From NCBI GenBank assembly GCA_030605085.1, contig JAUWBH010000023.1, forward strand, positions 1 to 46,929: a stretch of DNA of 46,929 nt, given 5' to 3'. Below the pieces are notes generated by a model, which saw only the letters and a program-made list of their open reading frames with translations, was not told the origin of the DNA and searched no databases. Positions within the stretch are counted from its first letter, which is position 1; each line of letters opens with the position of its first letter. This DNA is from Promethearchaeota archaeon (GTDB lineage Archaea > Asgardarchaeota > Lokiarchaeia > Sigynarchaeales > SOKP01). Below, in pieces: positions 31,803 to 41,282 of the stretch. Both the position numbers and the translations under genes were made by a program.

Positions 31803-33050
31803 TTACTTCTTCTTCCTTGCTTTGATATAGACCAACGCTCCCGTAATTCCTACACCTCCTACTATACCTAAAATTACGATTAAAAGGAGGCTATTTTCAA
31901 AAATATTCGTTGGGGTTTCCGCCTTATCATCATCGTCACCTCCACCTCCACCGTCACCGCCACCATCGCCGCCATCGTCGCCACCTCCATTCGGTGGTGG
32001 CAGCGGTTCCTCGATACCAGATAGTGCAAAAATCGATGCGTGATCTATTGAAATGGTAATTTCGTTTCCATCAACGCTAATCGCAACTTCCTGCCATTCC
32101 CCGATTCCACCGTTGGCTGATTCGTTAAACCACCAGCATTTAAGATTCGATAAACTTGTAGCTCCTTGGTATATAAAGGTTATGTTTAACATACCGCTCA
32201 AATTATCCGTGTCGTTAAGTAGGATCTCAACGAACAATAGCCCGTTGGAAAGCGGAGTACTGAGAGGATTATCTCTAAAACCGGCGTAAAGCAATTCCGT
32301 AACGCCGTCGATTCCGATTGATATGTTAACTTTATAGTCTGTCGTACCTTCGGGGTCAGTTTGAAATAGATATGCTCCAGCAACTATTATTTGCATAGTA
32401 AGATATTCTTTTACGCAAAAATGCACTACCTCCGAGTGATACATGGTTCCTAACGAGTCGTTTCCGAACAGTTGGATGTTATGTGGTCCATTCGAAGGCA
32501 ACGGTATTGTTGCGTTCCCTAAAATCGTTCTGTTAGCTTGACCGTCCAATGGATAACCCATCCAATCTAAACTGGTATCGTTTTCGAAGCTAAGCAGTAA
32601 TCCTTCGTTAAGATTATCTCCAATGTTATAGTTTGGATCCCATGAATATCCGATAGCATCAAAATAAGTAACTCCCTCATATAAGCTATCAGTAAGGACT
32701 AATATTTTACTAATCGATGAGACATTATTTTTAAATAAGAAATTTCCTCTGTAGATCCCATCAACATAACAATCAAATCTATTGCTTACACAATCAAAAT
32801 CAATTCGTATATGGTACCATCGATCGTATGAAATGCCTGTTTGTATGTCTTGGGCACCCATTGGACCATCAGCATATATTTTATACCACGTGAAATAGCC
32901 TAAACTAACCGTTATTGCTTGAGTTGTATCATTCCATAATTGAATCCATGCTCCTTGTAAACCATCCCCTCCTGCGTTATCTGAAGATTTCATGCACCAA
33001 TATTCAACAGTCCCTGTGGTATGTGATGTAGGAAGCTCATTATCCTCCAT
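31803..33050 (-). CDS. Surface protein with LamG-like domain and C-terminal membrane anchor, N-terminus missing
   Basis: The protein begins MEDNELPTSHTTGTVEYWCM without a signal peptide and reads as a concanavalin/LamG-like fold (TGTVEYWCMKSSDNAGGDGL, then DRWYHIRIDFDC and CYVDGIYRGNF). Beta-rich domains follow, then a Gly/Asp linker (about residues 355-380, GGGDDGGDGGGDGG) and a membrane helix with a basic stop (LLLIVILGIVGGVGITGALV, KARKKK). Topology predicts an outside-facing ectodomain, but the first part is lost upstream of 33050, where an in-frame TAA lies four codons before the ATG. It is likely a 5'-truncated gene. Confidence 0.65.
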   Translation of the reverse strand: MEDNELPTSHTTGTVEYWCMKSSDNAGGDGLQGAWIQLWNDTTQAITVSLGYFTWYKIYADGPMGAQDIQTGISYDRWYHIRIDFDCVSNRFDCYVDGIYRGNFLFKNNVSSISKILVLTDSLYEGVTYFDAIGYSWDPNYNIGDNLNEGLLLSFENDTSLDWMGYPLDGQANRTILGNATIPLPSNGPHNIQLFGNDSLGTMYHSEVVHFCVKEYLTMQIIVAGAYLFQTDPEGTTDYKVNISIGIDGVTELLYAGFRDNPLSTPLSNGLLFVEILLNDTDNLSGMLNITFIYQGATSLSNLKCWWFNESANGGIGEWQEVAISVDGNEITISIDHASIFALSGIEEPLPPPNGGGDDGGDGGGDGGGGGDDDDKAETPTNIFENSLLLIVILGIVGGVGITGALVYIKARKKK

Positions 33051-33148
33051 TGACTTTATATTTACTTCTCTTTTTCAAATTTATTTCTTTTAATAGTTTT
33101 GAATTATATGTATTTTAAGCTTTTAGTTTAGAGTTATTAGTCTGCTTT

Positions 33149-33904
33149 TTGTTTTATTTTGTCTTGAGAAAGTATAAAGCTCCTAATAGAAATCTTGTTT
33201 TAGGTCTATTTTTAATTAACCCATTTGTCTTCTTAAATAATGTTTTTAGCCCAACTAACTGTGGTTATCACTTGACTGACTCCTTCTTTTATCTTTTTTT
33301 ATTGATTTCTTTATATTTTTATCCAAATGAAGATAAATCGTGGTTTTATCTTTTTTCGGGATTAGCTATGTGCGCAAAATGGTTTACTTTACCTGCCGCA
33401 ATATATTTCTTTATTAAATTTTTATATCAAAAAAATTGGAATGAAATTAAAAAAATTATTTTATTTATAGGTACACCCATTTTAATATTTTTAATTAGTC
33501 CAATCTTATACTTTCCAAATTATCTGAATCTCTATTTAATGTGGCTTTCAGAATCAAACGCAACAGGCGGTACTCAAATACCATTAATAATAAAAATTTT
33601 AATATTTTCTTTAATTTTCACAGGTTTTCTTATAATTCGATTAAAAAAAGCAGACCTTTTAGAGATAATTTTCTTTTCAATAATATTAATGTTTTCAATA
33701 ATGTTTTGGGCGAGACCTTATGTTCGATATTTAACACCATTAATTTTTTATGGACACTTAAAGATCAAAGGAGATATTTTGATAATAGATTTTAATATAA
33801 AAACCACTCGTATTTATTTCAAAGTTGGAAATAATTTATTAACATTTACCATGTCTATATTAGGATGTATTGCCGCAATAATAATAATAATTTTTATTAT
33901 TTAA
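33149..33904 (+). pseudogene. 5'-truncated membrane glycosyltransferase (GT-C type) fragment
   Basis: The 251-aa frame starts at TTG 33149 in the middle of a membrane protein: FYFVLRKYKAPNRN, then FLINPFVFLNNVFSPTNCGY, SGLAMCAKWFTLPAAIYFFI, and MFWARPYVRYLTPLIF. The pattern of short loops and hydrophobic helices with the YxRYLTPLI motif is that of dolichyl-phosphate-sugar-dependent GT-C enzymes. The first helices and the catalytic acidic loop are absent. The C-terminus switches to a short unrelated-looking tail (IDFNIKTTRIYFKVGNN) plus one helix. It is divergent from the equally truncated surface gene across about 100 nt. Confidence 0.55.
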
Positions 33905-34021
33905 TATAAACCAGCATCATAAATGTGTATAAAATAATTGGAATTTTTAACATATCTTTTTATAGAATTAAATTATCGTTTATGGTAAGATATAACAGAA
34001 CAAACCTAGTTACAAGCTCTA

Positions 34022-34879
34022 TTAGCTAAAATTGCTTTTTTGTAAGATATTAAACAACTGCTTTTTAAGTCCAAATTCAATTTCTTGTTGCTGAAAGTAT
34101 TTATTCATCCTTTCTTTTGATTTTGGATCTATTTTGAATTTGATTACATCGTCAAATATAATATCCCATAAAATTAATCCTGAAGGATCGGCTGGTTGGT
34201 AAGAGAATCGGTAAGATTTGTCAAATAATTTCAGAAAATCATCGTATTCAATTTTGCCTGTACCTAATTCTACAACTTTTTGTACTATTCGTCGAATTTG
34301 TTGTCTCAAAAAAGCCCGACTTTTAAAATCAAAAATTAAGTAGCCATATCTCACAGTCATTTTTACAGAATTCATATCTCGTAAAGTTTTTACCGGTTCC
34401 TTTTCTTGTTTGTAAAAATTTGCAAAGTCATGCTGACCTTCTAATTCTTTACAAGCTTTTCGCATAATTTTAAGATTAATATTTTCCCGCTTTTTAAGAT
34501 AACTAAGAGGTTGAGGAACTATATATTTATAATGGCGAAACACCGCATTAAATCTTGATAAAAAATCTATTGGAACTTTTGCGAAAGCCCATATACCTAT
34601 TTCTTTTGGTAATACTGTATTAATTTCCATTAAAATTGGTTCCTTCTGTGTTACAAAAGAACATGCGGCTCCTCGAGCAGATACATATCTATCTGTTCTA
34701 CTCGCAAGTTCAAATCGAGATTCTTCATCATTTTTAACGTAGTTTTTTTCCTTTAAAACATTTAACAGGCATTCTTCTATGGTTAAAAGATTAGGTTGTT
34801 TTTGTGAACCATGAAATTTTTTCGTTCCTATGTAGTAAAATTTTAAGAGATATCTTCGATAATTCATTATCATTTTCAT
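34022..34879 (-). CDS. truA: tRNA pseudouridine synthase TruA
   Basis: TruA modifies U38-U40 in the tRNA anticodon arm. The 285-aa protein shows KFYYIGTKKFHGSQKQPN near the start, then the catalytic aspartate segment LASRTDRYVSARGAACSF, a central strand FNAVFRHYKYIVP, and FLRQQIRRIVQKVVELGTGK near the end. Catalytic Asp is present and the length is typical. The start may be the ATG of MNYRRYLL, four codons inside. It follows a GT-C membrane gene by 8 nt on the same strand. Confidence 0.93.
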   Translation of the reverse strand: MKMIMNYRRYLLKFYYIGTKKFHGSQKQPNLLTIEECLLNVLKEKNYVKNDEESRFELASRTDRYVSARGAACSFVTQKEPILMEINTVLPKEIGIWAFAKVPIDFLSRFNAVFRHYKYIVPQPLSYLKKRENINLKIMRKACKELEGQHDFANFYKQEKEPVKTLRDMNSVKMTVRYGYLIFDFKSRAFLRQQIRRIVQKVVELGTGKIEYDDFLKLFDKSYRFSYQPADPSGLILWDIIFDDVIKFKIDPKSKERMNKYFQQQEIEFGLKKQLFNILQKSNFS

Positions 34880-34887
34880 GAAAGATG

Positions 34888-36198
34888 TTAAAATTCAATA
34901 GGTAATGCATCAAGAATAAATTGACTCATATAGAAAATTCCCATCATAAAATTTACTAAAATGTAGAGTCCCATAAGAAAACAATACCAAAAGTACCTAT
35001 TAAAATTTTTTCTATTACCTTTACTTTCTAATTTTTTACTAATCTCGTGCAAACCTAAAGCAGATAATGGTAAAAAGAATGGAAAAAACATAAAAAAAAT
35101 TCGATACTGAGCATGTATCGCGCCTGGCTCCATAATAAAATATTGCAAAATCATTGGAATAATCATAATCATAGAATATATAATCATGAATTTCCGTCGG
35201 TTTTTGTCTTCCTCGTTAATATAACCAACTATTAAAAAGATATAATTTAAATTGAAAGCAACAAGGATGATAAATACCGCATCAAGAATTACTTCTAACC
35301 TAAAAAGCATTAAAAGATTAATCTTTATCGAGCTAAAATCTAAAATGGAAATGTTCATGCCATAAGTAATCCATAGTATAATTGGAATTAATGCACTCCC
35401 TAAAACTAAAATCATGAAGATAAGATTTTTCATTTCAGAATAAAGCCATCCCTTTTTATAATATTTTAAATCCTGCATTAAAATATAAATAAAAATTGCT
35501 AATGTAGTGAAAAAAACTGTCTCACGTATTAACATTCCAATTCCAGTTAATATTGATAAGAGTAAATATTTTTTGATTGAAAATTTTTCTCCTAAAAATC
35601 CATCATTATTCGAATTCCAATGCTCTTTTATTGGATCAGTCGTATAAAAAAGTATTAAAATTGAAAAAAAGTAAGCCCCCACATCGGTTAGACAACTTGC
35701 ACCAACTGCCAACAGTGTAAACGAACACGAATATAAAAGAGACGAAGTAAATGCGATATTTTTTCTATATCCTAATTTTTTTATAAAATAATAAAAAAGT
35801 ATAACAGAAGAAAAGTAGAAACACGAATTAATGATTGCAAATCCTATTTCGAGAGGTATACGAAAAAAATAATACAATAACGCCGCTAACGCAGGGATTA
35901 ATGGTCTTTTGAAAAAATTTAAATAAGCTCTTCTTCCATATGTACCATATTTTTTAAAAAATTCATTAAGGGTCATTTCGTTAAGAAATATTCTAGACAT
36001 ATCAAGATAAAATTTAGGATCGCTTACAAATTTCTCATGTCTTCCAAAATGTAGAGCTATTTGAATTACCGTTATTAGCATAAGTAATATTATTAACCTT
36101 TTCTCAGAAAAAGTTAAAAATTTTTTTAGTTTAATCGAGTTCTTATTAAGAAAATGAAATAAATTTTTCTTTTTATTGTTACTAATTATTAAATACAC
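34888..36198 (-). CDS. Multi-pass GT-C-type glycosyltransferase-like membrane protein
   Basis: The 436-aa protein has about ten membrane helices. After a cytoplasmic basic start (KFLTFSEKRLIILLMLITVI) comes the first external loop, HFGRHEKFVSDPKFYLDMSR, with the acidic SDPKFYLD motif of PMT/ArnT-like enzymes. Then FKRPLIPALAALLYYFFRIP, LLYSCSFTLLAVGASCLTDV and LLSILTGIGMLIRETVFFTT follow. The RPLIPALAALLYYF and SCLTDVGAYF segments are typical of lipid-linked sugar transferases. It probably acts in N-glycan or cell-surface glycan assembly, near AglB. It is co-transcribed with truA. Confidence 0.75.
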   Translation of the reverse strand: MYLIISNNKKKNLFHFLNKNSIKLKKFLTFSEKRLIILLMLITVIQIALHFGRHEKFVSDPKFYLDMSRIFLNEMTLNEFFKKYGTYGRRAYLNFFKRPLIPALAALLYYFFRIPLEIGFAIINSCFYFSSVILFYYFIKKLGYRKNIAFTSSLLYSCSFTLLAVGASCLTDVGAYFFSILILFYTTDPIKEHWNSNNDGFLGEKFSIKKYLLLSILTGIGMLIRETVFFTTLAIFIYILMQDLKYYKKGWLYSEMKNLIFMILVLGSALIPIILWITYGMNISILDFSSIKINLLMLFRLEVILDAVFIILVAFNLNYIFLIVGYINEEDKNRRKFMIIYSMIMIIPMILQYFIMEPGAIHAQYRIFFMFFPFFLPLSALGLHEISKKLESKGNRKNFNRYFWYCFLMGLYILVNFMMGIFYMSQFILDALPIEF

Positions 36199-36385
36199 CT
36201 AATAGTCATCGAGTGAACACTAAATATTGAAAATATAGAAAATTTTTTTAAATTATCCTATTTTCAGTATAGGATTTATTATTTTATTTATTATTATTTT
36301 ATTTATTATTTAATTAATTAAAAAGATTAAAAATGGATTTACAAAAAAAATAGATTAATTAATGGTAATTATATTACCATTTTAA

Positions 36386-36700
36386 ACCGATATAGTTCTT
36401 ATCCATTATCTTATTTCAGCAGCCATCGCATATCTGTGCGGGATGATTACAAATTACTCGTTGAATAAGTATATTAACTTTAAAAACAAAAGTAAGCAAA
36501 TAATACCTCAATTTAGCATATTTGCGGTAGTGGCATTGATCGGATTGGGACTCAATGAATTGATACTATTTATCTTAGTTGAATTTTTTAGAATATGGTA
36601 TATTTTCTCAAAAGTTATTTCTGTGTGCATTGTCGTTTTCTGGAGCTTCTATGGGCATAAAAAGTTTACTTTTTATTTAATTCTTAAGTTTACAAGTTAA
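36386..36700 (+). pseudogene. gtrA-like membrane protein remnant
   Basis: After an in-frame stop (TAA 36383-36385) the frame reads TDIVLIHYLISAAIAYLCGM, then ITNYSLNKYINFKNKSK and helices FAVVALIGLGLNELILFILV and SKVISVCIVVFWSFYGHKKF TF. This matches GtrA proteins (polyprenyl-phosphate sugar flipping, cell-wall glycan) from the end of helix 1, with the NNFLLNKYWTF-type motif. An ATG at 36362 is in the same frame but followed by the stop after seven codons. Helix 1 is missing. The last codons lie inside the left arm of an inverted repeat. Confidence 0.65.
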
Positions 36701-36962
36701 CAACTTTTTTTAAATTTTTCTTAAGCCTTCTTTAATTACACATCCGACATTATTTTAAGTAGTGCACTATACTCCATTACAGTTGGCTCAAGTTTTTGTC
36801 GTAGAGGACATCTATTAAATCTTATCGCAATCGAATTTAAATAATAAATTCTTACATCCCCCCTACTTTTTTACTCCAAAGTCTTGTAATTCATTAATGT
36901 CGGTAGTCATATCATGAAAAAATAACTTTTTATTGATTAACTTGTAAACTTAAGAATTAAAT
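36675..36962. mobile_element. 288-nt element with perfect 26-bp inverted repeats
   Basis: The left arm 36675-36700 and right arm 36937-36962 are exact reverse complements (beginning ATTTAATTCTTAAGTTTACA). They enclose 236 nt containing a broken minus-strand reading frame. A second small inverted repeat (AACAACTTTTTT, near 36699-36710, against AAAAAAGTTGTT, near 36974-36985) overlaps the left edge. No convincing target duplication is visible. It looks like a miniature or degenerate IS that reached the end of gtrA. Confidence 0.5.
36736..36910 (-). pseudogene. Frameshifted short reading frame inside the inverted-repeat element
   Basis: One frame gives MTTDINELQDFGVKK from ATG at 36908-36910. 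After a stretch of A and G runs, a neighbouring frame continues GDVRIYYLNSIAIRFNRCPL, then RQKLEPTVMEYSALLKIMSD V, ending at TAA (36736-36738). Together they would make a protein of about 58 residues with one frameshift. I do not recognise it; it may be a passenger or a transposase end. Confidence 0.3.
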
Positions 36963-37102
36963 GATTTTTTTAAAAAAGTTGTTTTAGAAAATTAAAGATA
37001 CATATTGGATAATCTGTATAAAAAAGTTTTTAATGAAAAGGAATTTTTTATATCCTAACTTTCATTATGGTTTTTAGTCAATTTAAATAAAAAAAAAGGA
37101 TT
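36963..37102. other. Short spacer upstream of aglB
   Basis: This is AT-rich sequence between the inverted-repeat element and the aglB start, with no gene. The 36701-37102 gap as a whole holds only the element interior and this spacer. Confidence 0.5.
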
Positions 37103-40100
37103 ATGAAGATAGGAACTTCTCTAAGAAACTTCCGAGATCGCATTAGTGCCTCTGTCAGCTTTAAAATGAAAAATGTACTTTTCTTTTTCGCTCTTTTCCT
37201 CGTTTTTTTCTTAGCTATAATGATTAGAATGACGCCAGTCCTAAGAGGTCCAACTTTAATCAAAGCTTTTGACCCTTGGATACAATATTATAACGCGAAA
37301 TACCTCTCTGAGCATACTATTTACGAATACTTTCATTGGCACGATGACAAAAGCTGGTACCCCGGAGGTGCAGATAGATATAAACTACGTCCAGGATTAA
37401 CTTTTACCGTCGTAATAATTTACTGGATTTTGCGCGCCCTCGGACTCCCAATAACACTGTACGAGGTTTGCTTTTACTTTCCCGCATTTATGGGGGGTTT
37501 CACAGTTCTTGCCATGTATTTTCTTGGAAAAGAAATGCTTGATAGAAATTGCGGACTCTTGGCGGCCTTCTTCCTAGCGTTCAATCCGGGGCACATGCAA
37601 CGTACTATGGCTGGCTTCTTTGATAATGAAACTATTGGCGTGTTTGCGGTAATTATGACCTTTTTATTTTTCTTAAAAACTGTAAAAACAGGTAAATTTT
37701 CCTACTCTATAATTGGGGGTATTTTTCTTGGATATTTATCCTTGAGTTGGGGCGGTTATCAGTATGTTTTTTTCATTTTACCAATAGTTTGTATCGTTAT
37801 GATTATAATGAATAAATATAACGAGAACTTTTTAATTGCTAGCTCAGGAGTTTTAGGGACCGGTATTCTCATATACGCGCTATATGTAACATTCGATCCG
37901 ACCGTATTTTATAAAGATGCAAGTATTGGTGGAATATTTTTATTTATAATCGCATTATTAATATTTCATTTGATATTTACTAAGAGGCACGATATTCCAA
38001 GATTTTACAACGGTTTTTTAAATACCGTGAGATGGGCCGTAATTCCTGGAGTTATAATTCTTGCGGTTTTAATTTGGATGCGACCTGATTTGGTTCCATT
38101 AGGTATAGGTGGTAGGTTAAATACCGTTCTTAGCCCTTTAATGCGAGATAAGATGCACATAGTTGCATCAGTTGCAGAGCACGCTCCAAGTTCTTGGGGT
38201 ATTTTTTATTATAATACTTTGATTCCTCTAATTCTTTTACCCCTTGGAATTTTCTTTTGTTTTAAGAGGTTGGATTATCGAGATATATTTATGATGGTAT
38301 TTGTGCTAACGTTGTTTTATTTTACAGGAAGCATGATTCGTATTATCCTGTTATTCGCTCCTGCAGCTTCATTAATGGGTGCTTATGGATTAGTTAATGT
38401 TTTAAAAATTTATGGTAGTTTCATTGGAGAAAAAAGGTTTAGCGTGAGTAGAAAACGAAAAAGACAATTAAAAAGGACAGTTGGGAATTCTGAGGTTTTT
38501 GGGGTATATTTTCTTGTTGGATTTTTATGCGTTGCTCAAGTTTTTCACGCAAGCGATTTAGCAGTTAATCAATTATCGTACAGTCAAATGGTAACTGGCG
38601 GCGAATATCACGATTGGGAGGAAATGTTATCTTGGATGAGGAACAATTTAGATGGTACAGATGTAGTAGTAAGTTGGTGGGATTACGGTTATTGGTTAAC
38701 CCCAATTGGAAATGTGACAACAGTTAACGATAACGCTACAGTTGATGATAAGCGGATAGGATTAGTCGGTATGGCCTTAATGCAAACTAACGAGATTTAT
38801 AGTGCAAAAATATTCAAAGAGTTAGAAGCTAATTATGTATTGGTGTATTTCGGGTTCTTAATTCCGGGACTAGGAGGAGATGAGGGTAAATGGCCTTGGA
38901 TGTTGAGAATTTGTAACGATCACTACGAGCATTACAAAGATCAGGATTACGAAGAGGACAATTGGGAAAATAATATGGTTTTTGATGAAAGTGAATATGT
39001 AAATGAAACAAGTGGATTGTACAGAGAAAATTGGTTTCAATGTCAATTGGTCAGGTTAATGTTTGGGTATGAACCCACAGATCCGTACGGAGTTAGTTCA
39101 AGTACCGATTATCTAAGATGGTACTACGCTTCGCAAGTATCCGGTAATCCCTCTGCAGGTATTCGCGCTAGGAAAGATGACGAGGGCAATGAATGGAGCG
39201 AGAGTATACCTGATGATGGAGAGTACGATTTTAAAGTGTTTAAAGAAGAATATTTCACAAGGAACGGATTGGTCAAATTATATAAGCTAGATTATACGGC
39301 ATTAGAATCTAGTTTTTTAATTCACGATGCTAAAGTGTTTGATAATGGATACGCTACATTCAATTTAGAAAACGATGGAGAAAGAGATTTAAGAATTAAA
39401 AATGTAAAAATCAATGATGAGGAATTCGATTTTACGATGGGAAGTGGAGGTTATGAATTGGAGGAAAATGATGAAGATACTGTGTGGGTAAAAGCTACTG
39501 AAAATTACGAAATAAATGATGTCATAAATTTGATAGTTACAGCTGAAGCGGACGCTTTAGACGACAAAACATACACATTTACTAGGAGTACATTAAATTT
39601 CTTTGTATCAGAAGCGGAAGAAGGAGCAATTCAAATAAATAGAGAAAACAGTAAGGTTGAGCATGTAGACGATTCAACTGTAGTTGTTCTTGAAGTAGAA
39701 AACACCGGAGATACTATTGAAAATTTAGAAAAATTCTACATAAATAATGAAGGAAATTCATTTAACGATACCGAATACTTTAGTGGCTCGTCTTCCGTAA
39801 TTGCGCCTGGAGATAAAACCACCGTAAAACTGTTAAACGCAGATGAATTAGCAGACTTCTCCCCTACTGAAGGGATAAATGCTCACATGATTGGAGTAAA
39901 ATCTTCGCTCGGTGTAAAAGACGAAACATTGTTTTCATTCAATTCTGAGGATATTAAGCTGTCGATCTTAAGTGAAGAGAGAAATGTCTCTCCAGAACTC
40001 CTAGCATCGACAAGCAACAGTACTTATCGGAACCACATTCCTATTGATTTTAGTACGACTGGTACCCATGTTTACGATAATGGAAATATAATAATAAAAA

Positions 40101-41041
40101 TGAAGAACAATGGAGATATACCAGTGAGTTTGGATTCCGTTTATATCGCAGAATCAAGTTCTGTAAAGAATGGCAACAGTTTTGAGTTAAGAGAAGCCAT
40201 CGATAGTGATTATTGGGCAACGGAGGATGCCGATCCAAACTTAATCCCTGGTCAAGTAAATACAATAATAGTGGATGGCAAGGGACTTGATTTTGATATG
40301 GATATCAATGACGAGTTAGTGATGTGTATAACGGCGAGTTTCGGTGGGTCAACCGTTGCCTCGGATGTTGGATTAATTCATGTAATTAATGATGACACTA
40401 ATGTTCAAATAATTGAAAAAATAGATAGTTTAACGGCATCTTATATTCTGGCAAATGAAACTGGAGTAATTCTCGCAAAAAACACAGGTAATGAGGCATT
40501 CAATATACAAAACATACAAATTAACGGAACAGCGCCTCTTAATCTTAAGTATATTTATGGTGATGCTTCTCTAAATAGACAAGAATGCGCGCTTATGTCA
40601 TTTGACATTCAAAGTTCGTTAAAAATTAATAAAACCGATGATGTGTCTATAAATGTAACAACAACTCCTTCAGCTGAAGATTTCGAAATTTTAAAAGCAC
40701 TCGAAAATCCTCCAGGTGTAACAGATTATTACGATATTGAAATTGATACAGCTAATACTGAAGTCATCGGTAACGATTTACAAATAAGAGTAAATAATTA
40801 TGGCAAAACAACTGTTACCGTTGATTCCGTGTACATTAATGATACCTATGTCGATATAAATGAATTCACTGGTGCGCCCTATGAAATTGCCTCAGATGGC
40901 TCGATAGATTTAATAATTGATAGAACAACGCTAGAAAATATGATACCCAGCATTTCATCCATCGACGCAGGTGATAAATTGAAAATATTAGTTCGAACGC
41001 GAGAAGGGGCTGAAGACGAAGAGGATAATCATATAGTTTAA
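37103..41041 (+). CDS. aglB: Oligosaccharyltransferase AglB (STT3-type) with very long C-terminal domain
   Basis: AglB transfers lipid-linked glycans to Asn-X-Ser/Thr in secreted proteins. The first 480 residues are a membrane domain. External loop 1 has KAFDPWIQYYNAKYLSEH (catalytic Asp), then FFDNETIGVFAVIM, and VASVAEHAPSSWGIFYY contains the SVSE-like loop. The acceptor-recognition motif WWDYGYWLTPIG starts near residue 525, followed by NVTTVNDNATVDDKR. At 1312 aa it is much longer than usual. The extra 550 residues form repeated beta-sandwich-like modules (VKIDNxxEFxF-type, with NG/NTGxE turns), similar to CARDB. They lie outside the cell and probably shape acceptor or surface contacts. 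Confidence 0.92.
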   Translation: MKIGTSLRNFRDRISASVSFKMKNVLFFFALFLVFFLAIMIRMTPVLRGPTLIKAFDPWIQYYNAKYLSEHTIYEYFHWHDDKSWYPGGADRYKLRPGLTFTVVIIYWILRALGLPITLYEVCFYFPAFMGGFTVLAMYFLGKEMLDRNCGLLAAFFLAFNPGHMQRTMAGFFDNETIGVFAVIMTFLFFLKTVKTGKFSYSIIGGIFLGYLSLSWGGYQYVFFILPIVCIVMIIMNKYNENFLIASSGVLGTGILIYALYVTFDPTVFYKDASIGGIFLFIIALLIFHLIFTKRHDIPRFYNGFLNTVRWAVIPGVIILAVLIWMRPDLVPLGIGGRLNTVLSPLMRDKMHIVASVAEHAPSSWGIFYYNTLIPLILLPLGIFFCFKRLDYRDIFMMVFVLTLFYFTGSMIRIILLFAPAASLMGAYGLVNVLKIYGSFIGEKRFSVSRKRKRQLKRTVGNSEVFGVYFLVGFLCVAQVFHASDLAVNQLSYSQMVTGGEYHDWEEMLSWMRNNLDGTDVVVSWWDYGYWLTPIGNVTTVNDNATVDDKRIGLVGMALMQTNEIYSAKIFKELEANYVLVYFGFLIPGLGGDEGKWPWMLRICNDHYEHYKDQDYEEDNWENNMVFDESEYVNETSGLYRENWFQCQLVRLMFGYEPTDPYGVSSSTDYLRWYYASQVSGNPSAGIRARKDDEGNEWSESIPDDGEYDFKVFKEEYFTRNGLVKLYKLDYTALESSFLIHDAKVFDNGYATFNLENDGERDLRIKNVKINDEEFDFTMGSGGYELEENDEDTVWVKATENYEINDVINLIVTAEADALDDKTYTFTRSTLNFFVSEAEEGAIQINRENSKVEHVDDSTVVVLEVENTGDTIENLEKFYINNEGNSFNDTEYFSGSSSVIAPGDKTTVKLLNADELADFSPTEGINAHMIGVKSSLGVKDETLFSFNSEDIKLSILSEERNVSPELLASTSNSTYRNHIPIDFSTTGTHVYDNGNIIIKMKNNGDIPVSLDSVYIAESSSVKNGNSFELREAIDSDYWATEDADPNLIPGQVNTIIVDGKGLDFDMDINDELVMCITASFGGSTVASDVGLIHVINDDTNVQIIEKIDSLTASYILANETGVILAKNTGNEAFNIQNIQINGTAPLNLKYIYGDASLNRQECALMSFDIQSSLKINKTDDVSINVTTTPSAEDFEILKALENPPGVTDYYDIEIDTANTEVIGNDLQIRVNNYGKTTVTVDSVYINDTYVDINEFTGAPYEIASDGSIDLIIDRTTLENMIPSISSIDAGDKLKILVRTREGAEDEEDNHIV

Positions 41042-41166
41042 TAAAAAACTCTGATTTTTTTAATTTAAATTCTGTTTAAAATCTATAACTTAACTTTCTT
41101 TTATTTTAAATAAACTCTAACTATTTTACCTCAAATTACTCTTTTTTATCATCGGTATCAATTTAC

Positions 41167-41234
41167 AAAATCAAAAGTTATTAAACATTAAAATATCTCG
41201 TAAAAATCAAAAGTTATTAAACATTAAAATATCT
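41167..41234 (+). repeat. Two direct copies of a 32-nt unit in the uvrB upstream region
   Basis: Positions 41167-41198 and 41203-41234 are identical 32-nt copies with a 36-nt period (each contains TCAAAAGTTATTAAACATTA). They lie 50-115 nt before the uvrB start, so they could carry duplicated regulator sites, or be a simple replication slip. Confidence 0.6.
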
Positions 41235-41282
41235 AACAATTTTTTTAAAAATAATTACTAATAATTTCATTTTTAAAAACTT

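Noticed and set aside
36240..36345. ATTT/TTATT low-complexity stretch as a repeat array
   Set aside because: It is simple AT-rich sequence without a regular unit or spacers; not a CRISPR or functional repeat.
41167..41234. CRISPR-like repeat pair
   Set aside because: Only two copies with a 4-nt spacer, no cas genes, no spacer-length sequence.
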